NCBI GenBank assembly: GCA_002102555.1
Contig: MCFL01000294.1
Location: 1 to 28,861 of the forward strand
Source: Catenaria anguillulae PL171
Taxonomy: Eukaryota > Blastocladiomycota > Blastocladiomycetes > Blastocladiales > Catenariaceae
Length of the DNA: 28,861 bases
Direction: 5' to 3'
Shown here piece after piece: positions 18,825 through 27,803 of the stretch; the first letter of the stretch is position 1; the number at the start of each line of letters is the position of its first letter. Both the position numbers and the translations under genes were made by a program. The notes beneath the pieces are model-generated. The model had not been told where the DNA came from. It did no database searches and saw nothing but the letters and a program-made list of their open reading frames with translations.

Positions 18825-20664
18825 ATGACTCCGATTTTCGTTCCCAGCCGACAAGAGACACAGAGCAATGGGACCGACCAGACCTCGGCTCCGTCCCCGT
18901 GTACTGTAGTTGCCGCCACCACTCGTACAGACAAGTCTTGTTTTCGTCAGCCGGTGGGATTCCAGAAGATCGTCGTGCTTGCCGGTGCACCGGACCCTTC
19001 CATCCACAACCCCAATGTGCTTTTGTACGCTCGTGTCATATTCATGTGGGAACTCGCCCGGGACACGTGCAAGTGTATTGACGACTCGGACATCACTCGT
19101 TCGCTTCATGGTAGAACTCATGAGTTTGATCGCAACGACACGCTCGCAAACGTCACGTCTGTCCTTCGTCAATACCAGCGCCAATCGTCTCTGTACTATG
19201 TTGCTGATGCCTCCATCAAGCATGACTTAGTTCCGGCCGATCAGTCGGTCACCATCGAATGCGTCTCGCTCCAGGGTTGGCCCGGGATACTCTTGCGACT
19301 GATTGAAATGCGTGACGCACTCTCATCGGCCGACTCCATCCACCTTGGCGACGACGGCTGTCCGAAAATGCTGATATTCAACCTGTGCGACGGATGCGAC
19401 GATTTGGACGGGTACCCGGGACAGTCTATTCCAAGGGATCTGGAAGCACACGGGTTTGCATTCACCGGCTCCATGTCGGGTATGAACAGAATGGAAAACA
19501 CAACCCCTCGCAGTGCGAATGGACTTCTCATCTGGCTCCCACTCATTTACGCATTTTTCAGAGTTCTACCGCATCACTACCCCAAAGACACTCTTGAAAT
19601 CCTACCTGCAACGCCACTCAGTCCCGACATCAGACTTTGTCCCGATCCGCGCCGACCACCTCACCAACGATGTCCACACAGCCATTGCCCGCCTTGGTTT
19701 CCCACTCATCGTCAAACCGTCCATCTCGTACGCCTCCCTCGGCATCACATCCACCTCAGTCACACACTCGCTCGACGCCACGCTCGCACAAGTCGCATCC
19801 ATCTTTACCGAGTTTCCGCGCGCGGGCGTGTTCATCGAGCGGTACTTGGCGGGCCGTGAGTTCACAGCCGTGGTCACGGGCAATGTGGTGCAGGACAATG
19901 TCCGCGTGTACCCGGTGGCGGAACGCGCGTTTCGCAAAGATTTGGGCGAGGGCGAGCGGTTTCTTGCGTTTGATCGGTATTGGGCCGGGTGGACAATTGA
20001 TGGTGACCGCCCGGATGAGCAGGAGGAAGCGTATTATAGCTACCGGCTGGCGCCGGCAGAATGGCAGGCCGAACTCATGCGGATTGCCCGCGAGGCGTAC
20101 ATTGGTACGTGTGATGCTTGTGCGTTTCATGGCATGGTTTAGCTCGAGCTGACCATGACGCGGCCGCCTCTGAAACGGTATAGCTTGTCAAGGATCCGGG
20201 TATGGCCGTGTGGATTTCAGGACGGCTAGTGCTGACCGCTGCGAGCCATATGTGCTGGAGGTGAATGCGAATTGCGGGTTGACGTTTGATGAGACCAGCT
20301 CCTTGGGCGAGGTACCATTTCACTTTTTGCACTTCATCGCCATGACGGATGTGCTCAACGAACTCATGCTTCACAGATTCTGCGCTTGTCCAATGTCGCA
20401 CCCCTTACGTTCTTGCAAGAAATCATTGACGGTGCCGTGTCTCGTTGGTCTGCCAACCGTTGTGCCGAGACGACTGTGAGCGATTCCACCCCGGATTTCA
20501 CTCTAGATTCTGTCGCCAAGGCTCTGAGTGAGACGGATGTGAATGACAAGCCGCTTGGACCGCGTACTACTAGTATGCGCGCAGATTCGGTTCTCGGAAG
20601 TCGTCAGAGTATGGCAACCAAGGAAAAGAAGACGGCCGTGGACGAGAGAGGCGCAGGTGTATGA
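18825..20664 (+). CDS. ATP-grasp ligase related to D-Ala-D-Ala ligase
   Basis: ATP-grasp ligases activate a carboxylate as acyl-phosphate and join it to an amine. Exons: 18825-19479, 19562-20104, 20184-20311 and 20377-20664, giving 537 aa. Introns are 82, 79 and 65 bp. The Ddl-like N-terminal domain ends with IFNLCDGCDDLDGYPGQSIP and HGFAFTGSMS. Right after the first splice comes EFYRITTPKTLLKSYLQRH, as in Ddl where the FTG motif precedes the lid domain. ATP-binding elements follow: GFPLIVKPSISYASLGIT (about 262-279), VFIERYLAGREFTAVVTG (about 308-325), GYGRVDFR (about 405-412) and the metal-binding VLEVNANCGLT (about 422-432). A Ser/Thr-rich C-terminal extension of ~95 residues is atypical. 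Fungi make no peptidoglycan, so the substrate is unknown; a dipeptide or small-metabolite ligation is inferred. Similar Ddl-like proteins are known in some eukaryotes. Confidence 0.8.
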
Positions 20665-21263
20665 GTCGATGGCGTTGCACTAGTGGATTTTTTTCCCTTT
20701 CTTGTCCCATGCATGAATGACATGCCTCTGACCTGGCGGCATTGTTGGAATCATGAAACATGACGGGAAAAACAAGAAGCCTTCCCAACTCTTTTTTTCG
20801 TTGGGGAAAGAAGCAGTGGTTTGCTTGAACGAACGGCCAAATGATTCAAGCCCAATCACTGAGTGAGCAGTGAATGGTTTGGTAGACCTAGCTAGATAGG
20901 GACCTATTCTCGATAAGCTGCTGCGGACAATCTGCCAAGGAGTCAGATCGGCCCAATTCAAGTATGAAGCTTATTGAAGATGAAACCACGCATGCGTGAA
21001 ACGTTCCAAATCTCAATCGTGTGATATTGTTCATCTTGAATCTTTGTCTCACGCCTACGCCGAGTCCCCACACATGCACTGAGCCTTCTCATATCTGCTA
21101 TTGCTTCTCTTAATCAACATCCACTCGAAATCACCACAATACATTCTGCAATATCGTCCAACATGATTTGAAAAGGAATATTGAGATGTGGTGGGCCATC
21201 CCAGTTTTTTTTTCGACCATATATCTTGACCGCCGGTCGCATGTCAGTCGCTTAGAGTCATAT

Positions 21264-21462
21264 GCGAGTTATGAGGAGAGTTGTTTGGACGCCAGTGCGA
21301 CTCTCATGCGCTCGTGAAAGCAATTCGCCAGCGAGTTGCCCATCGAGTCGTTGGCGTTCCGCCCGAAACAACTCGCATGCGTCGCTTCGTACTTTTTCTC
21401 GCCAGCGAGTCGCATCGACGCGACTTGCAAGCGGCTCATCACTGGCAACTTGTCAGCGACTT
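21264..21462. promoter_or_regulatory. Cluster of GCGAGT/GCGACT words
   Basis: Seven copies of GCGAGT, GCGACT or their complements occur in about 200 bp. Two exact copies of the 11-mer CGCCAGCGAGT lie at 21327-21337 and 21400-21410. The cluster starts about 770 bp and ends about 570 bp upstream of the secreted-gene start. A repeated activator site is inferred from density alone. Confidence 0.4.
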
Positions 21463-21912
21463 ATGAACAATTGGAGGTTGATCATCAGTTGGTGAGACAA
21501 CGGAAATATTCCCTCGCTGCAAACCGTAGCTCGCCACAAGTGTGCCCGTGGGAACAGCTAAGCCCAGGTGTCATGCAATGCTCCGACTCTCCGCTTACCA
21601 TTCAGGTATTTCAGCGACATCGGTGGCTCCCACACTGAATCTCGACAACAAAAGACGTAGAGGTGAGGAGCTTCAAGGTTGAATCGATATTTAATGCCTG
21701 TTTGCAAACATTTTGGCCGACGGCAGCTGCCAAGAGGCTCCCAAATTCCAAATACCACATGATTTATTGTCACTTTGTAAGTGACTTCTTCTCAACATGC
21801 GCATCAGCGTCGTTCTCATGCGCATTGAAGAACTGCTCTGATGTTGGCTCTTGTTCCGACGCATCCAAGACTGAGATTCTTGAAGGCTACAAATTCCCGC
21901 CGCTCCCCACGC

Positions 21913-21923
21913 ATCACTCCCAT
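21913..21923 (+). promoter_or_regulatory. Promoter word shared by the two secreted paralogues (copy 1)
   Basis: ATCACTCCCAT, preceded by CTCCCCACGC, lies 118 bp before the ATG of the first secreted gene. The same 11-mer with a similar C-rich leader lies upstream of the second gene at 25141. Confidence 0.4.
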
Positions 21924-22030
21924 TCTCCGGATCCATTCTTCATGCCCATATCGCATAGACGACTCCTGCCCCCGTCTCCTCCTCATCTATCGGCCCTTCA
22001 TACAATAGACGCATCCCTGCCTCCATCGCC

Positions 22031-23717
22031 ATGCGCTCGCTTCTTGCCGTCCTCTTGCTTGTCTCGATCGTGACTCAAGCCGTTCACGGCGATGCCATTT
22101 CCAACCCGCCTGCCCGCCAACGCCGCCACACTCGTCAGCGCGTTGATCTTCCCATCCCCGAATCCGAGTTTGAAGTCCGCCCACAACATCCTGGTGATGT
22201 GAATTACAGGCTCAGGACTGGAACTGTACGTTGCAACGTCCAGCCAAACTGTCGCACGTTCTGCCCATCCACTCACAACCATTTCGCTCTCACACCAGCA
22301 CGGCGAGTACCTTGGGGCGTCTCGCGGCTCGGCACAAACCGGCCCCACTACCATGCACAGCATCCCGATTCCGCGCAATTCGTACCAACCCGTGACCACT
22401 ATCAAGGCCGCTTACGCTGCCGATATCCCTGCCGCCAATAACCCGCTCGGAAACCAGAACGCCGTGGTTGTGGCCGATTGCGAGTTCAAGACCAAGAAGC
22501 CCACCATCAACTTGGCCAACTTCCCGCAAATCACGGACATCAAGTGCTCGGAATCGACCGTGTCGCTCACGTTTGACACGAATGCGTCGGCCGCCAAGGC
22601 CCACGACGAATGGACCGAAGCAAAGACGTTTGCCATCATGGTTCCGAGGCACGTGGCTTGCAATGGTGCGAAGGAAGTGTCGATGCGCGACGTGCTCGTG
22701 ACAAAGCTCGCCGACAAGGGCCACGACGTGCAAGGCCAGATTATGTTCACTACCGCAAGCGTCAACAAGGAGGACGTGATTGACGAGTTTGACATCAACG
22801 TCCAGCAGTACATTGCGCCTCAGGCGGGTACCGATGGCGGCGGGGTCGCGTTGGCCAAGCGCGGGTTCTGGGACTGGAAAAAGGGCAAGCAGGGCAAGTG
22901 GGCGGTTGGCATCAATGCAGACAAGGATGGAAAGGCCGTGAAAAAGTCCATCAAGCTGTACGAAAAGCCCGGGCTCGTGCGCGCGTCGTGTGAAGAGTGC
23001 CTTGTCCACGGTTCGGCCCAGGTTGGAATCAAGATTCGCGGCATGGCATTTGTGTTGCGGTCGTACGAGGTTGAGCTCGCGGGCGAATTGAAGGGCAACA
23101 TTGGACTCAAGGTCGATGCGCAAATGTCGGTTCAAGATGACATTGAAGTGCCGTTATTTGCACTGCCGCTGACGCCCGTCAAGATCCCAGGTGTGCTGAC
23201 GTTGGGTCCCGAGTTGCAGCTAAAGGCAGCCGCATCGTACAAGGTTGCTGGCGATCTGGAATTGACGACGGGTGCCTCGCTTCATTTCCCGTACAAATGG
23301 ACCGCCAAGTCGACCAAGGGCCTGTTTTCTGCGCCCGCGACTACTTCCGAGGGCACCCCGTCGTTGCAAGTGCAGCCAGTCAAGCTCACGGGCGAGATCT
23401 CGGCGCATGCTGAGGCGCATTTGATCCCAACCTTTGTGCTTGGACTCTCTGTGTGGAAGATCCCGGCCTTCACATTGGACCTTGAATGGGACTCTGGCTT
23501 GGGTGTGGACGCTGTTGCCAAGGGTAATGCTCAGGTCGATCCGCGTCGTGGTGGCTCCCGCAGTGGCGAGTTTTCATTCTCTCTGCAAGCGTATCATGAG
23601 CACGAGCTCACGTTTGGCGCCAAGTCCATTGCGTTTGCCGACAAGGAGTGGACTCTGTGGTCGTCGGGCAAGAAGATGATTCCCGGCGTCAAGTATGAGA
23701 TCAAGCGCGGCAACTAA
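22031..23717 (+). CDS. Secreted DUF7029-DUF7223-like protein, copy 1
   Basis: Two exons, 22031-22225 and 22299-23717, 537 aa. The intron is 73 bp (GTACGT...CAG), phase 0. Residues 1-20 form a clear signal peptide (MRSLLAVLLLVSIVTQAVHG). A short basic stretch with RQRR and RQR follows and could be a Kex2-type processing site. Then comes LPIPESEFEVRPQHPGD, shared with copy 2. The first domain (about residues 85-190) has the layout of fungal DUF7029: YQPVTTIKAAY, INLANFPQITDIKCSES, a W in EWTEAKTFAIM and a Cys in HVACNG. The second domain starts at the CxxC of ASCEECLVHGSAQVG and contains the DUF7223-like VKIPGVLTLGPELQLKAAA and SVWKIPAFTLDLEWDS. Domain names are from memory of the pattern. No enzymatic function is known; an extracellular or cell-wall role is inferred. 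AATAAA occurs at 23924, about 207 bp past the stop. Confidence 0.83.
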
Positions 23718-25394
23718 ACGGATCGTCGTGGCGTATGTATCAAATGTATCTCACGATGATCCTACAACGGCATAACGTCTACCGGTACACGACTCAGTTG
23801 CGCTTGTCTCACTTCAATGAGGCTTTTCTTTTCGACCAAGTCTTCTCTCGCATCATCATCAGTTTGTTGCCATTGTTTCCCACCCCTTCAACGCTACCGA
23901 CATCTCATTTTGTTACTTTGGTCAATAAAACAGCACCTTATGTCGTTCAAATCATCGAGTCGATGGGAGTGGCAGTTTGCAAAAGTCATTTAGCATGGAG
24001 AGATGGTAGGACGCATACATTGACATGCCAAGAGCTGATGCCGGCGACAGCATGGCCCAGGCTCGGAGCGCACTTTCCGTGGTGCTCAGGTAATCTGGCG
24101 CCAGCGCCAAGAGTGACAAAGAGCATTTGCATTTCTGTCACCACGCTTCGGTGCGTGCCAAAACAGGCAGAACCACCATGCTCTCTTCAATATCATAGTC
24201 AGATCTAGCCCAACGGCGCTGCCGAATGTAGCGACGGTGGGGATCGTTTGGACAGTCTGCATGACATTTGGTTGGAAAAGGTCGGGACGCCACTGTGAGT
24301 GTGCCTCGCCAAACGTCTCACTTCGCGTCCGTTGACCAGAAAGATTTGTGGGAACTGTGTGAGCATTCAGCTTCAAGCCACCACAGTGATCCAAGCGTTG
24401 ACAAGCATCCATTGAGTGGCGCAACGAGCTCGTGCGCACGCACTCACCGCAATCTTCTTTGCAAACCACTTGATTAACTGCGCACGAGGTTGATTTTTGG
24501 AACAAAACATTCGATCGGCCAATCAGATCTCGTCGTCAGGTCCAAAGGCAAAGAAGTGGCGACATCGGGTTCACCGTTCCGCAGATTTCCGACATCTCCA
24601 AGGCACAGTCCACGGCATCTGATGATCCTGCCAATCTTGTTAGGTATATGCGCATTGATGCAGGGACGAGGGACGGACATGGACGCTGCCGTCTTGTAGG
24701 ACAGCACTGGCGTTAGGTACGTAAGTACTGTGTGCCGTGGCCTCGACACCAGCACAACACGCAAGGTCAGGAGAGGGTGGATGCAGTGAGAAAAGATAAA
24801 CAAGTACGTTCCTCGCTAACGTCTGAGCAAACTGATCATGATTGAGCATGAATTGTATGAGAGTCATGCATGCGTGCGAGTTCAATCATATGACACAAGC
24901 TTTAAGGACACACGAGCCTCATAATCCATCAAGTTGGAGTCAAAACCGCTAGATATGTGTAAGCTCGCGTGCGCGGCACATGTCGAATTTTCAAACGACA
25001 ACAAGGGCCCTGTTTCCCCGACGTCCAAGTTCTACCTCGACGTTTGACAAGCACTCCCTGGTTTAGACTCGAACCACTCGTTGTCTGTGCACCGTCCTCT
25101 GCCTTTTTGCCTACAAAAGGACCCGCACTCCCCCACATCCATCACTCCCATCGATTCGGCATGTCAAGACCGTGTCTTGCCCCATCTTCCCCACCTTCTT
25201 AGATTGAGCTAGTCATTAGCTCGCTGCACCCAACGGCCGCTGCCCATCGCCACATCCCTCTGCTTTGTCATTCCGACCCTTCCCAACCTGGAGTTGATTG
25301 GATCCATTGCAAGTCTCCTCTCCATCTTCCTGATAGACCCACCATACATCTTAGACGACATCTTGCTCTCGCACCCCGATTCCTGTCATTCACC
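23718..25394. other. Spacer between the tandem secreted genes
   Basis: About 1.68 kb. It should hold the 3' end of copy 1 (AATAAA at 23924-23929) and the promoter of copy 2. A GCGAGTT word lies at 24876-24882, a TATA-like CTACAAAAGG near 25111-25120 and the shared promoter word at 25141. Short open frames on both strands show no coding character, so no gene remnant is called. Confidence 0.55.
25141..25151 (+). promoter_or_regulatory. Promoter word shared by the two secreted paralogues (copy 2)
   Basis: ATCACTCCCAT, preceded by CTCCCCCACATCC, lies 254 bp before the ATG of copy 2 and about 20 bp after the TATA-like CTACAAAAGG. Confidence 0.4.
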
Positions 25395-27392
25395 ATGCGC
25401 TCCATCATTGCTTCGCTCCTCGCGCTCGCTGTTGTGACCCAAGCCGTCGCCGCGACCGACTCTTACCAAGGCCAAGGCCAGCAGCAGGTCAAGCGCAAGT
25501 GCACCAAGAAGACCAATCATCGCCGCGAAAAGGTTACTCTGCCCATTCCCGAGTCCGAGTACGAGGTCAAGCCGCAGCACCCGGGTGATGATCACTACAA
25601 GCTCAAGACTGGCAATGTATGTGCTCTCGCAATGTCATCTTTCTTCCCCCCCCCTCCCCCTTGCCCAACCCCATCACTGCCATCTCTGGCCGCGAGCGAG
25701 TCCTGTCGCCCACCCTTCATTCGTGGCGTGACGGCGAGCCAACATCGCATGCACGCACGTCGCTTGCCCCGTTCGCACTGGGCGTGCATGATGGCGTGCA
25801 TGAAAGTCACAATCCAAATCTATTCTTGGATCAACAACGATCCCTCCCAATCTGCCGAAACCTTTTCCGTGTCTCACCTGCACCCAGACCATCGATTCGG
25901 CTCACGCGTTTGATCTGATCACATTTTTGCTCACTCGCCACCGCACATGCACACACTGCCTCCTCGCATTCACACAGCACGGCGAGTATCTTGGCCCATC
26001 CCGTGGTGCTGCCCAAGCCCCCTTCACCAAGATGCACGCGGTGCCCGTGCCGCGCAAGTCGTACCAGCCCGTGACCACCATCAAGGCCGCTTACGCTGCC
26101 GACATTCCTGCTGCCGACAACCCACTCGGCCACCAGCATGCCGTGGTTGTTGCCGATTGCGAGTTCAAGACCAAGAAGCCCACCATCAACTTGGCCAACT
26201 TCCCGCAAATCACGGGCATCAAGTGCTCGGAATCGACCGTGTCGCTCACGTTTGCCACGGATGCGTCCGCTGCCAAGGCCCATGAAGAATGGACCAAGGC
26301 CAAGGAGTTTGCCATCATGGTGCCGCGCCATGCCAAATGCAACGGCAAGGATGAGGTTGCTATGCGCGACGTGTCGTTGACCAAGCTGGCCGACAAGGCC
26401 AAGATGCGGAGGGCCAAATCGTCTTCACGACCGCCAAGGCGCATCGCGAGGACGTCATTGACGAGTTTGTGATTGAGGTCAAGCAGTACATGGCGCCCGC
26501 CAACGCGACAGGTTTGTCCAAGCGCGGTATTTTCGACTGGAACAAGGACAAGCTCGCCAAGTGGACCATTGGCATCAACACGGACAATGACGGCAACGCC
26601 GTCAAGCCGTCCATCACCATGTACGAGTACCCGGGCATTGTCCGCGCGTCGTGCGAAAACTGCCTCGCGTACGGCCAAGCAGGTATTTCGCTCAAGATTT
26701 CGGGAACCGCGTTTGTGCTCAAGACGTACGAGGTCGAGCTGTCGGGCGAGCTCAAGGCAAACATTGGACTCAAGGTCGAGGCGTCCAAGACCATCACCAA
26801 CTCGATCGAGGTGCCCTTGTTCGTACTGCCCCTGTCGCCCGTGTCGATTCCCGGCGTGCTCACGCTTGGCCCCGAGCTTCGCCTCAAGGCTGCCGCATCG
26901 TACAACGTCGCGGGCCAAGTCTTGCTCACGACTGGCACCACTCTCTCGATCCCGTACAAGTGGACCGCTGGTTCGCAAAATGGGTTGTTCTCGCCCCCCA
27001 AGGCCCGCTCCGAGGGCAAGCCGTCGCTGGAATTGCGTCCCGTTACCTTGACCGGCGAGGTGACTGCCAATGCCGAAGCCCACTTGATCCCCTCGTTTGT
27101 GTTGGGCCTGTCGGTGTGGAAGATTCCCGCTTTCACCTTGGATCTCGAATGGGACTCTGCCCTCGGCGTCGATGCGGTCGCCAAGGGCCGTGCCACGATT
27201 GACCACACTGGCGCTGGCGCCGAAGGTTCATTTGCGATTGAAGCGTACCACAAGCACGAGCTCGACCTTGGTATCAAGTCTGCCGCATTTGCCACCAAGG
27301 AATGGACGCTGTGGACGTCGGGTCGCTTGGTCATTCCCGGTGCCAAGTACCAAATTCAAGGCTCGGTCAACACCACGTTTGGTGCCAACCGC

Positions 27393-27427
<35 letters not shown>

Positions 27428-27599
27428 CCGCAATGTCCCAGTTGAGCGTGCTCGGCCCGCGCCTGTGACTCGTGCGCCGATTGCGGCTGGCAGGCCGACG
27501 ACGACGGCTACATCCGCCACGGCCACGGCCACGGCCACGGCGACCACGACGCCGCCGGCTACCCGTGCCAGCGCGACTCCGTTTGCACCTGCCGCGTAA
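25395..27599 (+). CDS. Secreted DUF7029-DUF7223-like protein, copy 2, with one frame change
   Basis: Tandem paralogue of the gene at 22031. Exon 1 is 25395-25616, exon 2 is 25978-27599; the 361-bp intron sits at the same phase-0 place as the 73-bp intron of copy 1 (before HGEYLG). The signal peptide is MRSIIASLLALAVVTQAVAA. The basic leader (KRK, HRREK) and LPIPESEYEVKPQHPGD follow, then both domains as in copy 1, including ASCENCLAYGQAG and VSIPGVLTLGPELRLKAAA. Unlike copy 1 it ends in an Asn run coded by an AAC microsatellite and a Thr/Ala/Pro-rich tail, which looks like an O-glycosylated or wall-linked end. Between LADKA (about 26398) and the DAEGQIVFTTA reading the frame moves from 1 to 3, equal to one missing base, with no intron possible there. 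The rest is intact, so an assembly error is the simplest reading. About 614 aa if continuous. Confidence 0.82.
27392..27428. repeat. AAC microsatellite coding for poly-Asn
   Basis: About twelve AAC units in frame near the 3' end of the second secreted gene. A second simple repeat, about four GGCCAC units at about 27516-27540, codes for alternating Ala-Thr just downstream. Copy 1 has neither. Confidence 0.9.
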
Positions 27600-27803
27600 G
27601 GTTTGATGGATGGTAGTTTCTGTTGTTTAATTTTCGCTTCGTATCCGTTTCCTTCGAGTTTCGTGCAATGACTTGCCAGAAGTACATCTTATACATGCAC
27701 TTGCTCCAGCAACTCGTTTTGTTTGGATGTCACATGTGAGTCAACAGCGAGCATGAATCAATCCGGAGGTGTGTGAGCGACAACTCAATGGAACCAAGTT
27801 CAC

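Larger units (their letters stand above)
20665..22030. other. Intergenic region upstream of the first secreted gene
   Basis: About 1.37 kb with no gene I can support. It holds a cluster of GCGAGT/GCGACT words (21264-21462) and a short element shared with the second secreted gene (21913-21923), both listed separately. Remaining open frames are short and of random composition. Confidence 0.6.

Noticed and set aside
25040-25100. Possible tRNA B-box on the minus strand (GGTTCGAGTCT)
   Set aside because: The flanking bases do not pair as a T-arm and no acceptor or anticodon arm can be formed.
26091-27206. 371-codon minus-strand frame, and a 328-codon one at 26360-27346
   Set aside because: Both are antisense shadows of the second secreted gene, whose plus-strand product matches its paralogue.
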